Assembly: GCA_951804985.1 (NCBI GenBank)
Contig: OX638130.1
Location: forward strand, 130,151,593 to 130,215,592
Reading direction: 5' to 3'
Source: Dryomyza anilis
Taxonomy: Eukaryota; Arthropoda; Insecta; Diptera; Dryomyzidae
Length of the DNA stretch: 64,000 nt
The first letter of the stretch is position 1. Each line of letters starts with the position of its first letter. The position numbers were made by a program, and so were the translations under genes. The notes beneath the pieces were generated by a model. That model was not told where the DNA came from. It saw only the letters and a program-made list of their open reading frames with translations, and searched no databases. This document shows, piece by piece, positions 43,901-56,262 of this stretch.

Positions 43901-45650
43901 TGCTCATACGTCACGAACCTCAGCAACCTCATGAAATGCTTTAACTCGTTGTTGTGCAATCCTTTTCGTAATTTGCGTACGTAAATAAGACACAACACAC
44001 TACTTTAATAGACTGCATGTGCAAAATTTAATTAAAATTAAGTTTTCTCTACTAAAATCCGCAAAATATTTGCTGAGCAGCCTAATCTGCAACGCCATAG
44101 AAATCTTGAAAAATGGCTGCAGCAAACGTTAGCACCGAAGCCTTAATAAAATTTATTAAAAATGTTACTCCTCTACGATTTCATTAAATCCTTCGTAAGC
44201 GACGCCGTTTTATTTGTCACTCGAACTAGTGGAAATAGTAAAAGTTGTGGGAAGACGCAGCAGCAGAAATACGGCCACAAATAAAAATTTAAAATCATGA
44301 CGACGATCTCAACGAATTTACAACATAAAGAGGATATTTAAGATAACAGCAACAGCAACAACAACAAACAACAACGATAACTACTACAACAACAATGACA
44401 GCAAAAGCGCAAAATAACTACGACAGCCAGCGAGAAAATGACCCACATACAGGACGAAAAAGGAAGAAAAACAAAGGGAGCGAAGAGAAAGTAATCAAAA
44501 TATAAAGCATTGTTTTCAACAACAACAAAAACAACAATCACAGACACTATAACAAAAACTGCAATACGAACAACAGCTGGATTACAAACCAGTTGAGGCA
44601 TCGAATCATCATCATTGGGCGCCCGCAGACTGACGTTGGCCACACACGACACCACACGACATGGACGACGCGAAAACACACGATGATGACAGCGTTACCA
44701 GACTGTGTCCGTCTGTGTGTCTGTCTGTCCTGTTGGCTGTGTATGTGTGTGGCTCTCATTTAATAGAATTTTAAACGAAAAATGCTGCCATTGTGAGATG
44801 AGTTTTTGGAAAAAAAATAGCGAAATCGTAACCGTGAAGCCGCTCAAAATAAACTTTCCCGACAGACAATGAAAAGGACATCGTGCTGCTGCAGCAAGGA
44901 TGCGGAGACGGCGGCGAAAGTCATTGTCAGCATCATTGTCATCGTCTTAACGTGCTGACGTTGCGTCGTTGCAACGAAAACACACGAACATCGAGTGCAT
45001 CGCAACGCAAAATAATTAAACGGCAAAAGGATGCCAAGCACAAAAAGGACATTAGGCAGCAGAGAGAGAAAGACCAAAAAATGCGCCAAAATGCGACATG
45101 GGAAGAAAAACGCAATGCAATATTGATTAGAAATCCGCGGCACAAGAAGGTCCTTGAAAAGCGCCACACGCAGTTTAAGAACCCCCAACACCATTCTCTC
45201 CTTCGCATCTCTCTTTTGCCAACGATATCATTTTGTGCTTGGCTTTAAATGTGCTGCAATTGCAAGACGAAACTGAAAGAGCGCAGCTGTGTTTCTTGTG
45301 CTGGCGACTGTCTCTAAAGTCCTTATTATGTCCTTGCTGCATTACTGGCTGCATTGTGTTTTCCTTTTTCATTATGTATTTCTTAAGTTTTTTGTCGCGC
45401 TGTTCTTTTGAAAAATCTGTCATAACTTTGTTTGTCGTGCGATTTGCTTTAAGCAGCGCTGTTTTCTGTACGACCGAATGTGTGCTCTGCATTTTTTTCA
45501 AACACCGTAAATGTCCTGTTGTTGTAACGTTTTTCGTAACAGTTTTTCCCGTATTCTGCGTCCTTTTTTTGTTGTTTTGTTACACGAATCTACTTTTTGT
45601 GATTGCAAATGAATGATAAATGCAAGTCACAGTACGTTGAGGTTTAACAC
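43901..45650. other. Unique GC-richer island with CAA/CAG triplets
   Basis: Includes CAACAGCAACAACAACAAAC-type DNA (44345-44400), a GTCY tract (44706-44731) and balanced sequence to 45600. Overlapping ORFs of 107-127 codons occur on both strands (for example 44883-45248 plus and 45233-45616 plus), with no recognised domain and mutually exclusive. The open frames may reflect composition only. It may be a host untranslated exon or regulatory DNA; this cannot be decided here. Confidence 0.4.
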
Positions 45651-46035
45651 AGTGAGTTCTGTGTTTTGCTGTTGAAGTTAAACAACCTCGAAGTTGAAGT
45701 TTTTACTGCATCGTAGCACATTTTTAATGGACAACATGAAAGTAACAACAACATCATACAAAAACGTGGTTCTTTCATGCATTAACAAAATGGTTGCAGT
45801 TTTTGTTTAATTTTTTTTGTCAACTATTAAAAAAAAAAAACAAAAAACAGTTTAATCAGTTAAAATTTTGTAATTAGTTTACGTTAATTTTTTGAAATTA
45901 ATTTAAAAATGGAAGCAACATATTTTAATGTTGCATTTTAATAATTTTGTATTTAGTTAAAAGATTTCAAATTTTTTTTTCTTTATTTTATTTAAAATTT
46001 AAATTTATAAAATTATGCAATTTAGTAAATTATAA
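45651..46035. other. AT-rich spacer
   Basis: Nothing recognised. Confidence 0.3.
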
Positions 46036-46912
46036 TATCGTCACTGTCATGCCAAAGGGGCGAATGTGCATTTTTAAAAATGTTGGGAAATCAAATTTTA
46101 AAGTTTGAAGTGCTTTAAAAATTAGACAAATTTATATTTTCTTTAATTTTTTCTGTTATTTTAGTTTATTCGTCAATTATTATAATGTATATAAAATATC
46201 TTTAGATTTGGACAACCTACTGAATTATAAACACGGATTTTGTGAGACTATATCCATATCAAAACGCAAATATTTTTGTTTTTAATGCTATAACTTTTTA
46301 TTAGCTCAAGATAAAATAGTAATGTGAAGGCATTAATTGTTTGATTTTAAAGCACCTATCTATTGGCATCATTAATTAAAAATATTTTGCCAAACATTAA
46401 TTTGCCATTATTTGCAGGAAAAAATTTTTGGACAAATATTTTTAAATAATGATGCCAATCGATAGGTGCTTCAAAAACAAACAATTAATACCTTTACACC
46501 ACAATTTTATCTTGCACCAATAAAAAATTATAGCAAAAAAACGAAGAAATTGGAAAAATTAAAAATCTTGTCATTCGTTTTTTTGCTATAACTCTTTAAT
46601 TGTACTAGATAAAGTAGTGATGTAAAGGCAATTGTTGTTTGTTTTCAAAGCACCTATCTATGTGCATTATTAGTTACAAATATTTTCTCAAAAAAAAAAA
46701 TTACTGCAAATTTCAAATTGCAAATTCATTTTTGGCAAATTATTTTTAATTAATGATTCAGATCGATAGGTGCTTTGAAAACATACAATAAATGCCTTTA
46801 CACCACTATTTTGTCTAGTACCATTAAAGAGTTATAGCAAAAAAACGAAAAGATTCGCCTTTTTGGCATGACAAATTTTCACATTCACCCCTATGGCATG
46901 ATAGTGACGATA
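46036..46912. mobile_element. Double-palindrome TIR element, copy 1
   Basis: Element 46038-46910, flanked by TA, has ends TCGTCACTGTCATGCCAAAG and, inverted, TCGTCACTATCATGCCATAG. The interior has two consecutive long palindromes. The first is 46270-46550, arms running from GCTATAACTTTTTATTAGCT to GGCATCATTAAT and back. The second is 46570-46850, arms running from GCTATAACTCTTTAATTG to the GATAGGTGCTTTGAAAAC side. Both palindromes share the same arm sequence, so the element contains four related half-sites. No ORF is present. Copy 2 at 50433-51362 starts with ~300 bp of almost identical sequence. Confidence 0.85.
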
Positions 46913-48041
46913 AGTAAAAATATTCAGTTGGCGAACATTAATAATCTGAATTTGTCATAAATTTGATGAATGACGGACAAGGTATTCTTCAATTTGAAAA
47001 AATAAATAAATACATAAAACATGTTCAGCACTTTCAAAATCCAGAAAGTTAGCAAATTTTTACTACATGTTATTTTTTTTAATTATTTTGAAAAATATCT
47101 GAGATAATGTACTTTATTTATAAATTAACAATTTGTTCTTGAAGTTTATAGTTTTTTTCATAATAAATCACAGATTGCGGATGGGACCTTCTAGACGGGA
47201 CAAAAACTTCCGTATGGTAATTTTCACTATGATTTTTCTGTTTTTTTTCTTAATATTTCTATATATTCATTATTGATAAATGAAATGCAATGAACAATTT
47301 GAATTTCCTGATAACTGAACAGAATTTTCTTTTCAGATATTTGAATTCACATATTTTAGATTCCAATTCCACTATTATATCAAAAATTTGAGCATTTTCA
47401 ATATTTCGGTCGTAGTTCACATTTTTCTGGAAGTGGTTTATTCATTTCAATATGAGAATTATTTTTTGTTCATTTGCTGCTATTTATTTAGAGTTTTGAA
47501 TTGATTTCTGTTACTTATTTCATAAATAATGACTACTCAATATACATAAAAAAATAAAGTGTAGGTATATTTTTTTTGGAAATTTATTATTTTTCGAACA
47601 TGATTTCGAAAAACATTTTTTTTATATTTTATTAAAGCCATACCATAGTGTGAAAGCGAAATGACATGCAAAGGTAGTAGACAAGTTCGCTCTGCAAAAT
47701 ATTTACTACTGCATTCGACAGTATTTAGTGCATTTTGAAATGACAGTCTACAGTATATAGTCTTTTCAGCGACTAAACTTCACTGCAGTATTTCTTTCAT
47801 TGGTGTCAAGAAGTGTCAAGACATTTTTTACAAGACATTCAATGTCTTGAAAAACAAATGACACTACTGTTGTTGAAAATGCAACAAGTACAGTGAGTGC
47901 AGTGAGGGAGCGCAACGAGTAACGAGTAAGAAGACGAACATTAAAAATAACAACAAATCTGTCACTCGGCGTTCGACAGCAGTATGTTGTAAAAAATATG
48001 TTTTACGACAAAAACAACGCATTAGTCAAAAAGCAAAATAA
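46913..48041. other. AT-rich unique spacer
   Basis: No recognised repeat or gene. Confidence 0.3.
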
Positions 48042-48292
48042 ATCGTTGTTGTAGAACGAAAAGTCATCAAATAAATTTTCAAAATGCCAAATATTCATTT
48101 ACAAAAATCTTTATATATCTGTCAATTTTTAATCGATGATCTCAATTTTTTTACCACATGATAAGAAAATGTAAATCTATCAATTAATATTGCAACTTTA
48201 AAAATGCATCAATTTATAATATTAATCAACAAACTCAAAATTTAAGATTTTTATAAAAATGTATTTGGTGACTTTTCGTTCTACAACGACGA
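48042..48292. mobile_element. TCGTCGTTGTAGAACG-ended MITE, copy 2
   Basis: The left end ATCGTTGTTGTAGAACGAAA and inverted right end ATCGTCGTTGTAGAACGAAA match. AAAGTCATCAAATA and AAAGTCACCAAATACA continue the repeat. The interior is the inverse of 31037-31246 (for example TCTGTCAATTTTTAATCGAT against ATCGATTAAAAATTGACAGA). Confidence 0.8.
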
Positions 48293-50236
48293 TATAAAAA
48301 AAATTTAATTTGGAAAAAATGTAAAAAATATTGTTCGAAAAATATAAAAAATAATATAAGGTTTTTTTTTTATTTATTTTTCCTTATTTAAATTTTTTCT
48401 ATATTTCAATATTAATGAAAATTCCTTAGAGTAAGAAAGACAGAAATAAATGTGAAATGCACTGAGTACTCAATGTCATTTTGGTATTTGAATTTTTATT
48501 GCACATCATTAAAACTAAAACTTCTTGTTGTACAGAAACAACGACGAATTTTGGTTGTTGTACACGTTTATGAGCTTCTATGTTGTGTTGTTGAATTCGC
48601 ATGTGCTTGTTGTTGCACGTGATGAAATTGAACTCAGCAGACGATGTGTATTGGTTGTACCACACACAAGTGATCGAAGAAAGCAATAACAAAAAAGACA
48701 TGCATAGTTCGGACCAAAGAAATACGAGTCCGCAACTATGCGGAATATTGTTTTACAAATGATTTTTTATTTTATAGAACCAGCATTCTGTTTCAAACAT
48801 TTTTTAGTACTGACAGAAATGAATATCTTACAGTTGTCTGAGAATATTTTTATCATCTTTGGCACACTTTGCTGCGACTGAGTATTTAATTTCTAAAAGT
48901 ATTAAATTTTGCTGGCGTTATTTAATATAACAGTGCTTTTATTTTTATTCTTCTTCGTCCTTTTTCTGCATTTCCCCATTAGTTTGCATTCAATAAACAT
49001 GACTTTTCTCGCTGACGCCAATTTCCACTTGAGTCTTTCACTCTGAAACCTCTTCTGATACGCTTTCGTTGCACATTTTCCGGCTGTTTAACCCATTGCT
49101 GCACCCGAGAAGTTTTTGCCCACTGTTGCCGCGCGTTCATGCTTGAAGTTAGCTGTGCAGCAGAGAGGGGCAAGTGGCAGGGGAAGGAGGGAGGAGAACC
49201 AGAAATTAAGAACGAAATGCATATGAAAAGTGAAAATTGCAAAATAGTGAGAACAAAAAAAAAAAAAAAACAGCGCAATAAGTCGATGCTTCTTTGCAGC
49301 AATTGTTTTTGTATTTATTTGTTCTACCACTTGTAGTTTGTGTTTTTGTTGTACCCTTGATGCTGTGGGCGTGGGTGGTTGGGCGGTAAGTGTTCGATGG
49401 CTGCCTACTGTGTGACGCTGTTTATGGGGTTTAATAAATGCGCAATATTGGCAGTTTATGATTTTGTTGTTGTTGTTGTCGCAGCAGCGCCAGCATTATT
49501 GCCACAGCTCACTCGCTCACAGTTGAGCGCTCAGCAGTGATTCTTTTTTTTTTCGTTTCATTTTAAGTCTTTTTTTATTTTGATTCTTTATGAGTCGTGG
49601 GCGGAAATTTGCGCGCCGCGATTTGAATAATCCTTATCGTTTCACGTGCCTCTGTGGCTCTGGCTGTGTGGCTGCGGCGACTGCTGAATGGCGGAAGGAA
49701 CCAGATTAACAGGAAAATATTGTCAACAATGTTCAGATATTTCAGCGTTGTGTAGCGCATATAATGTTTTCATTATCAGCACTTTGTGTGTGTTTTTATT
49801 ATATTTTATTTCAGTCGAATTCGATGTATTCAATGCGGCTGGTAAATGGGGGGCAGACTGTGTCGATAGTTATGAAACTTGCGAAATATGCTGAAATACA
49901 AGCGATTTGCTTAAAATGCCTAATAATCGGAATACGAAACAATATAAATCGTTTTCATCATTTTAGTTAAATGTTACAAACTAAAATATAAAATTTAAAT
50001 TAATTCTGTATAATCAAAAAAGTAATTTGGGGGTAAAATACCAATCCGAAGTATTGACAAAATATAAAATATTTCATTATATTTAATTTTAAGCGGCGAA
50101 TTTTGAATATAACTAATTTATGATATAAACCAAGACTTGAGAAATTCTCATTTTTATGTATTTCAATGTTTTGGGTTTTATTTTTGTCACTTGATTAATG
50201 ACACCATTGAAATAAATGGGAGATTTCATTTAACAA
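48293..50236. other. Unique DNA, partly GC-richer
   Basis: 48400-48720 and 48960-49700 are less AT-rich, with triplet tracts (GTTGTTGTTGTTGTCGCAGC at 49466-49485). Overlapping ORFs near 49000-49330 on both strands have no recognised domain. It belongs to none of the repeat families. Confidence 0.35.
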
Positions 50237-51482
50237 CCCATTCTGCCATTGATTGATGCAAGAACGATACGATAAGTTATAGAATTCGTACGATATCTAA
50301 TCAGATCTTGTACCAAAATCGAACACCAAATATCGAACACCAAAGTAGGATATTTGACATCGCATCGGAAAGTGTGAAAACATTGAGAACGAAAAATATT
50401 GCGATATCGATGTGAAAAATGTATAAATCATATCATCACTGTCATGCCAAAGGGGCGATTGTGCATTTTTAAAAATGTTGGGAAATCAAATTTTAAAGTT
50501 TGAAGTGCTTTAAAAATTAGACAAATTTATATTTTCTTTAATTTTTTCTGTTATTTTAGTTTATTCGTCAATTATTATAATGTATATAAAATATCTTTAG
50601 ATTTGGACAACCTACTGAATTATAAACACGGATTTTGTGAGACTATATCCATATCAAAACGCAAATATTTTTGTTTTTAATGCTATAACTTTTTATTAGC
50701 TCAAGATAAAATAGTAATATAGAGGCATTAATTGTTTGATTTTAAAGCACCTATCTATTGGCATCATTAATAAAAAATATTTTGTCAAACATTAATTTGC
50801 CATTTGTTATTTGCAGGAAAAAATGTTTGGCAAAATATTTTTAAATAATGATGCAGTTAGATAGGTCCTTTAAAAACAAACAATTAATACCTCAACATCA
50901 CTATTATATCTTTCAATTATAGCAAAAAAACGAAGAAATTGGAAAAATTAAATCTTGTCATGCCAAAAGGGCGAATCTTTTAAATTTTTGCTATAACTCT
51001 TTAATGGTACAAGATAAAATAGTGATGTAAAGGCATTTATTATTTGGTTTTAAAGCACCTATCTGTCTGCATCATTAATTAAAAATATTTTGTCAAACAA
51101 TAATTTGTCATTTGTTATTTGTAGGAATTTTTTTTTTGGCAAATAAATAGGTACTTTGAAAACAAATAATAAATTCCTTTACACCACCATTCGAAAAGAT
51201 TCGCCCTTTTGGCATGACAAGATTTGGTTTTGTCTTTTGTGGCTAGAAATAACCAACAAAATGACACGCGATATTGGCACAGCATACTTGAGGATAAACT
51301 TCATTCAAAAATGTAAAAAAAACGCAAATGTCACATTCGCCCCTTTGGCATGATAGTGACGATATAATGTCATATAATGTTAAAAATTAGTAGCGATAAT
51401 GCAATGAGATCGAACACCTTTTTCGAAGTTAGTTCGAAAATACTTCGAGACACAAAGAACTCCGAGACATGGCAGACTTGGA
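50237..51482. mobile_element. GATATCG-rich MITE split by a later insertion
   Basis: The left part 50237-50430 (CCCATTCTGCCATTGATT...GATATCGATGTGAAAAATG) and right part 51365-51482 (GTTAAAAATTAGTAGCGATA...ATGGCAGACTTGG) join to match the internal order of the copy at 62800-63178. The double-palindrome element occupies the gap, so it inserted later. Confidence 0.7.
50431..51364. mobile_element. Double-palindrome TIR element, copy 2
   Basis: Element 50433-51362, TA-flanked, with ends TCATCACTGTCATGCCAAAG and, inverted, TCGTCACTATCATGCCAAAG. The first palindrome is about 50660-50935 and the second about 50985-51190. Between them sits an internal copy of the terminal motif (TGTCATGCCAAAAGGGCGAA, 50957-50976), and another at 51188-51207 inverted. 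So TIR-like words bound each palindrome as well as the whole element. A 65-codon ORF at 51156 is not supported. Confidence 0.87.
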
Positions 51483-52184
51483 TACATCACACCGTTCTAC
51501 CTTATTTTTTCTACTAATTTGTATTTTTTTTTTAAATAAAATATTGTCCCTTTAAAATTATTAAAAAATTCAACAGAATTAAAAAAAAATATTTGACAAA
51601 TACAACACATTATTCGAAAAAAAATATTACCTAAAAATTGTGTATTCATTTTGTTTAATATTGGATTTTTTTTGTATATTAAAAAAAAGAAAAATACGGT
51701 ATATGAATTTTTTATAATATATTTATTTGTAAAAATAAAACTATTTTTTAACAAACGTGTTTAATTCATTTTTATAGATTTTCAAAATATTTTGTTTGGA
51801 AATACATTTATTTTCCATACATTTACAGTTTTTTATAATAATTTGTGCGTACATTATTTATTGTACTGTCGAATTACTTACGTATTAATAATATTAAAGA
51901 ACTATCCACAATATTGATATACAACCAACTTATTTTTAAATTCAGAGTATAATACGCACTTCATAAAACACACACAAACATAATTTAATGAATAATTTAC
52001 TTATATTACTCTTACTTTTTTACCTGAGCACATAACCCGGCTGCACGAACATGTTTTATAGCCTTTTTAAAGATAGAGATATTAGTTTTTTTCTTTTTTG
52101 GTACCCAATATTTTTTATTTGATACTTACCCAAGTATTAATTTAGAATACTTTTATTTTCAAATGGGCTTTTAATTGGGAATTA
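51483..52184. other. AT-rich spacer
   Basis: Nothing recognised; many A/T runs at 51520-51700. Confidence 0.3.
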
Positions 52185-53245
52185 AGACAGCATAGCCGGT
52201 AGCAATGTTTCCAAAATGTTATTTCTGAGTTGTAACCCAGCAACCATTTTAAGTCTTTTAAGACTCCTAAATGTGTCATATTAATGAGTGTTACCCTCAT
52301 ATATGAGCACTTAAAAGAGTCCAAAAAGGCTCCCGACTTCTGTATACAGGACCCCATTTTATGAGCCTATAAACTCTCATATTTCTGACTCTTTTATTAC
52401 ACCTAAAACACTCATATTTGAGTACTTAAAAGAGCCCATAAAGACTCTCAACCCTCAATTTTATGAGCCCAAAAATATTCTGACACTTTTATTACTCCTA
52501 AAACACTCATATTTGAGCTCTAAAAAGAGCCCAAAAAGGCTCCCAACCCCTGGGTAGAAGGCACCGTTTTATGAGCCTAAAACACTCATATTTGAGCACT
52601 GAAAAAATCCTAAAACGGCTACAGATACTTGGGTAGTGCACACGCTTTAAAGAGCGCAAAAATCCGCTTATTTTTGATCATTTTAAAATATTCTAAAAAC
52701 ATTCACATTTTTGAGAAGTTCTAGATACTACAATTGCTACATTTTTGGAGTTTTTATTTCTTCAGAAATATAGAATGTGTCTGAAACATAGTAAATGTTT
52801 ATGTTTATCTTAGTCGAGACATCCGTGAGAAAATGCATTCATTTCAAAAAATCCATTTAATATGTCTGTTGAATTTACACTAATATTTTATTATTGTTCA
52901 TTTGATTTCAAATTCAAAACGAATATTAGTATATCAATTTTGTTTAAACAGTAGGCTCCTAAAGCCAGCATAAATAAGATACTTGTATGACTCCCTTTTT
53001 TGAGTGCTCCTAAAATACTCTTAAATTTGATGATTTTATGAGTTTGATTTGAGGGTGCTCCTAAAGCGCTCATAAATGGGACTCTTTTATGAGTCAAATT
53101 TTGGAGCGTTCCTAAAACATTCTAAAATATAGAACTTTTATGAGTCTATTTTCTGAGCGCTCAGGAAACAATTTTATTTTTGATGCTTTTATGAGTCTAA
53201 TTTATGAGGGCTCCTAAATATGAATCTTTTATGAGTGAGTGCGAC
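52185..53245. mobile_element. Mirrored repeat element with GAG.CTTAAAAGAG arms
   Basis: The left arm (52240-52650) is a ~110-bp tandem of 'CTCATATTTGAG.ACTTAAAAGAGCCCA' and 'TTTTATGAGCCTAAAACACT'. The right arm (52975-53245) holds inverted-sense units 'GACTCTTTTATGAGTCAAAT' and 'GAGGGCTCCTAAA'. The centre (52650-52940) matches 13413-13725. This is the plan of a foldback-type element with array arms. No ORF is supported. Confidence 0.65.
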
Positions 53246-54759
53246 GCACATTTGCTAGCTGTATTTATCGGGCATGTTCAAGTATGTTCAAAAGAACTCC
53301 AAACGGATTCAAATCGTAGAACCCAAAGCAGACGAACTGAATTCATTTGAAAAACAATTTTTATACTAAGAAATTGAATTTAAAAACGTTTGTTTAAAAT
53401 TATTTAATGTAATATGTTCAGAATTCGTTCAAAACTTGGAATTGGTCTATATATTAAAATATTTAAAAAGTATTTAAAAATATCTAAAAATGGTTTTACA
53501 TAATGTCACAATCAAGTCAGTCACTTTCTGATCAATACGAGCCATATTTCTTTCAATTACAAAGTGTATGGAAAATAAATTCGGTTATCGGGTACCCACG
53601 ATTACCAAAAAGTAGCACAAAATCACATTGCTATTTGTAGGCTCAAATTTTGTATTACTTTCGCAGTTTATTTTTCATCGCGTGAGTGCTCGCCGTCTCA
53701 CTCACTTTTGAGGAAACTGTCAACAAATGTCGATAATCACTTCTCACTCATTCAAGTGTTTTTTCATAATTGACGCAATTATTTCTCGGAATTGCATTGC
53801 TGCACAATAAAATACAAGAGACCGGCAGGCAGTACGACCGACCGACCGGACGACAGACCCTCCGATCGATCGTTAACTCGGTTACTGCAGTCCAAAGAGT
53901 GCGCTGTGAATTAATAATTAAAATTTACGACGATTGTCGACAAAAAATATGAAAAATGAGACGAAAGAAGAAAAACTGCTGCACTTGCTTCGACACATTA
54001 AGCTGGCGAATTAAAATGCGACTCGCACGAAATGCATTCAATTCGCAGACGAACGCGAATTCATTTGGGAAATGCGCGGCACGATAACCGCAACTTTTAA
54101 TTACTGCCTGGCGTATGCGCCACCCGTTTCAAGTCGGTTGCGGTCGACTGGGGTCGGGTGAGCTCACGTCCTACAGAGTCGCAAGGCTTTCAAGGAGCTG
54201 CGCTGCACTGGGTCGCACTGCCTCGCTCGACTTTGTTGTGTTTTCATCTGCATTTTAAGCCCATTCGTCGGACTCGTGACTTTACGCAAAAGTTTTCATT
54301 ACGGCACGAAAAACACACCAACAACAAATAATGTAATTAATCCTCGTTGCATGCCGAGGGCTGCCGCCTCCCGACGACGTGGCACACGCGACCCTCGCCC
54401 CAACAACAAGGACGACGGGCGTATCCCACACAGAGTCAGCCGTATTTCTGTCGTTTTTGTTATGTCGTAATTGAAATGTTTCCAAAAACAATTCGCGCCG
54501 ACTGCTCTGCCAAGTGTTTGCATAATAATTTGTAATAATGTTTCAGAAATCATGCGACATGAATTGCAACACTGCGTTATTATGTAACACGTTCTGTGAT
54601 TTTGTGCATCCTGTTTACCGAATACATGGCCGATTTTGACACATTCGAATTATTCGGGGAAAATTTATATTTGCGATCATAATTGTAATTTTTACTAAAT
54701 ACCTAATTTTTATCAAGATTTTTTTTTTAATATTAAATATTTAAAATAGTGCATAAAAT
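53246..54759. other. Unique island, GC-rich at 53700-54560
   Basis: 53790-54460 is among the most GC-rich DNA in the window, with GACCGACCGACCGG (53835-53848) and GGTCGACTGGGGTCGGGTGA (54142-54161). Overlapping ORFs of 62-84 codons on both strands lie at 54276-54553 and no domain is recognised. A promoter or enhancer role is possible but not shown by any clear core motif. Confidence 0.4.
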
Positions 54760-54764
54760 TTAAA

Positions 54765-56262
54765 TGTTCACCAAAAAAATTAAAAATACACACTTAAAAT
54801 TAAAATTATTATTTTCACTCAAAATTAGTATTTTCAGTAAAAATTCAAATATTTCCTCAAATTCAAATTTCCACTCAAAATTAAAAATTTCACTCAAAAT
54901 TAAAGTTTTCACTAAAAATTCACACAAAATATTAAAAATTCCATTCAATATTAAAATTTTCACTGAAAATTAAAATTCATACTTTAAATTTCAACTTCAC
55001 TGATAATTAAAATTTTAACTTTAAATTTAAATTTCACTAAAAATTAAAATTTGACTTAAAATACAGTTTTCACTGAAAATTAAAATTATTCACTAAAAAT
55101 TTAGATTTTCACTCGAAATAAATTTTGTACTTTAAATTAAAAATTTCCAATCAAAATTACATTTTCACTTAAAGCTTTCAATCTAATTTTTTTTTCTCAA
55201 ATTAAAATGTTCACTCAAAATTAAAATTTTCACTTAAAGTTTTCAATCTAAATTTTTTTTTCTCAAATTAAAATTTTCACTCAAAATTAAAATTTTCACT
55301 TAAAATAAAATATTCACTTAAAATTGAAAATTAAAACTCAAAATTAAAAATAACACTTAAAATTAAAATTTTCACTCAAAATTAAATTGTTCACTCAAAA
55401 TTAAATTTTTCACTCAAAATAAAATGTGCACTCAAAATTGAAAATTTACATCCAAACTAAAATTTTCACACACATTTATCATGTTCACTTTCAATAAAAT
55501 TTTTACTCAAAATTACAATTTTCACTCAAAATTCAAATTCACTCAAAATTAAATAGTTCATTAAAAATTAAAAATTTCACACAAAATTATAATTTTCACT
55601 CAAAATTCAAATTTTCACTCAAATTTCAAAATTTTCACTCAAAATTCAATTTTTCACTCAAATTTCTAAATTTTAATTTAAATTTAAATTTTACTGAAAA
55701 TTCAAATTTTTACTTTAAATTTCTTTAAAAATTAAAATTTGACTAAAAAAAAAAAAAAAAATAATTATTAAAATTTTAAATTTTCACTCAAAATATTTTT
55801 TTTTACTCAAAATTAAATAATTCACTCAAAATGAAAATTTTCACTCAATATTAAAATGTTCACTCAAAATTCAATTTTTTACTCGAATTTCAAAGTTTTA
55901 CTTTAAATCTAAATTTTACTGAGAATTTAAATTTTCACTTTAAATTTCATTAAAAATTAAAATTTGACTAAAATATAAATTATTCACTAAAAATTTAAAT
56001 TTTCACTCAAATTTTTTTTGTGACTAAAAATTTAAATTTTCACTTAATGTTTTCAATTTAAATAAATTTTTTACTCAAAATTGAAATTTCGACTCAAAAT
56101 TAAAAATTACACTCAAAATAAAAATGTTCACTCAAAATTACATTTTTCACTCAAAATAATATATTCACTAACAATTTTTTTTTAATCTAAATCTAAATTT
56201 TCACTCAAAATTAAATTTTTACTCACAATAAAAATATTCATTCAAAATTAAATTTTTAATTA
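54765..56262 (+). repeat. Satellite-like array, ~19-bp CACTCAAAATTAAAATTTT unit
   Basis: About 1.5 kb of variable units centred on TTTTCACTCAAAATTAAAA, with spacing of 16-19 bp and many single-base changes. The array is interrupted by a few TTTCAATCTAAATTTT units and A runs (55746-55761). ORFs of up to 69 codons at its left end are array artefacts. Confidence 0.9.

Noticed and set aside
44883..45616. Two ORFs of 121 and 127 codons on the plus strand
   Set aside because: ORFs of similar length overlap on the minus strand, no domain is recognisable, and there is no start or splice context; treated as open by composition.
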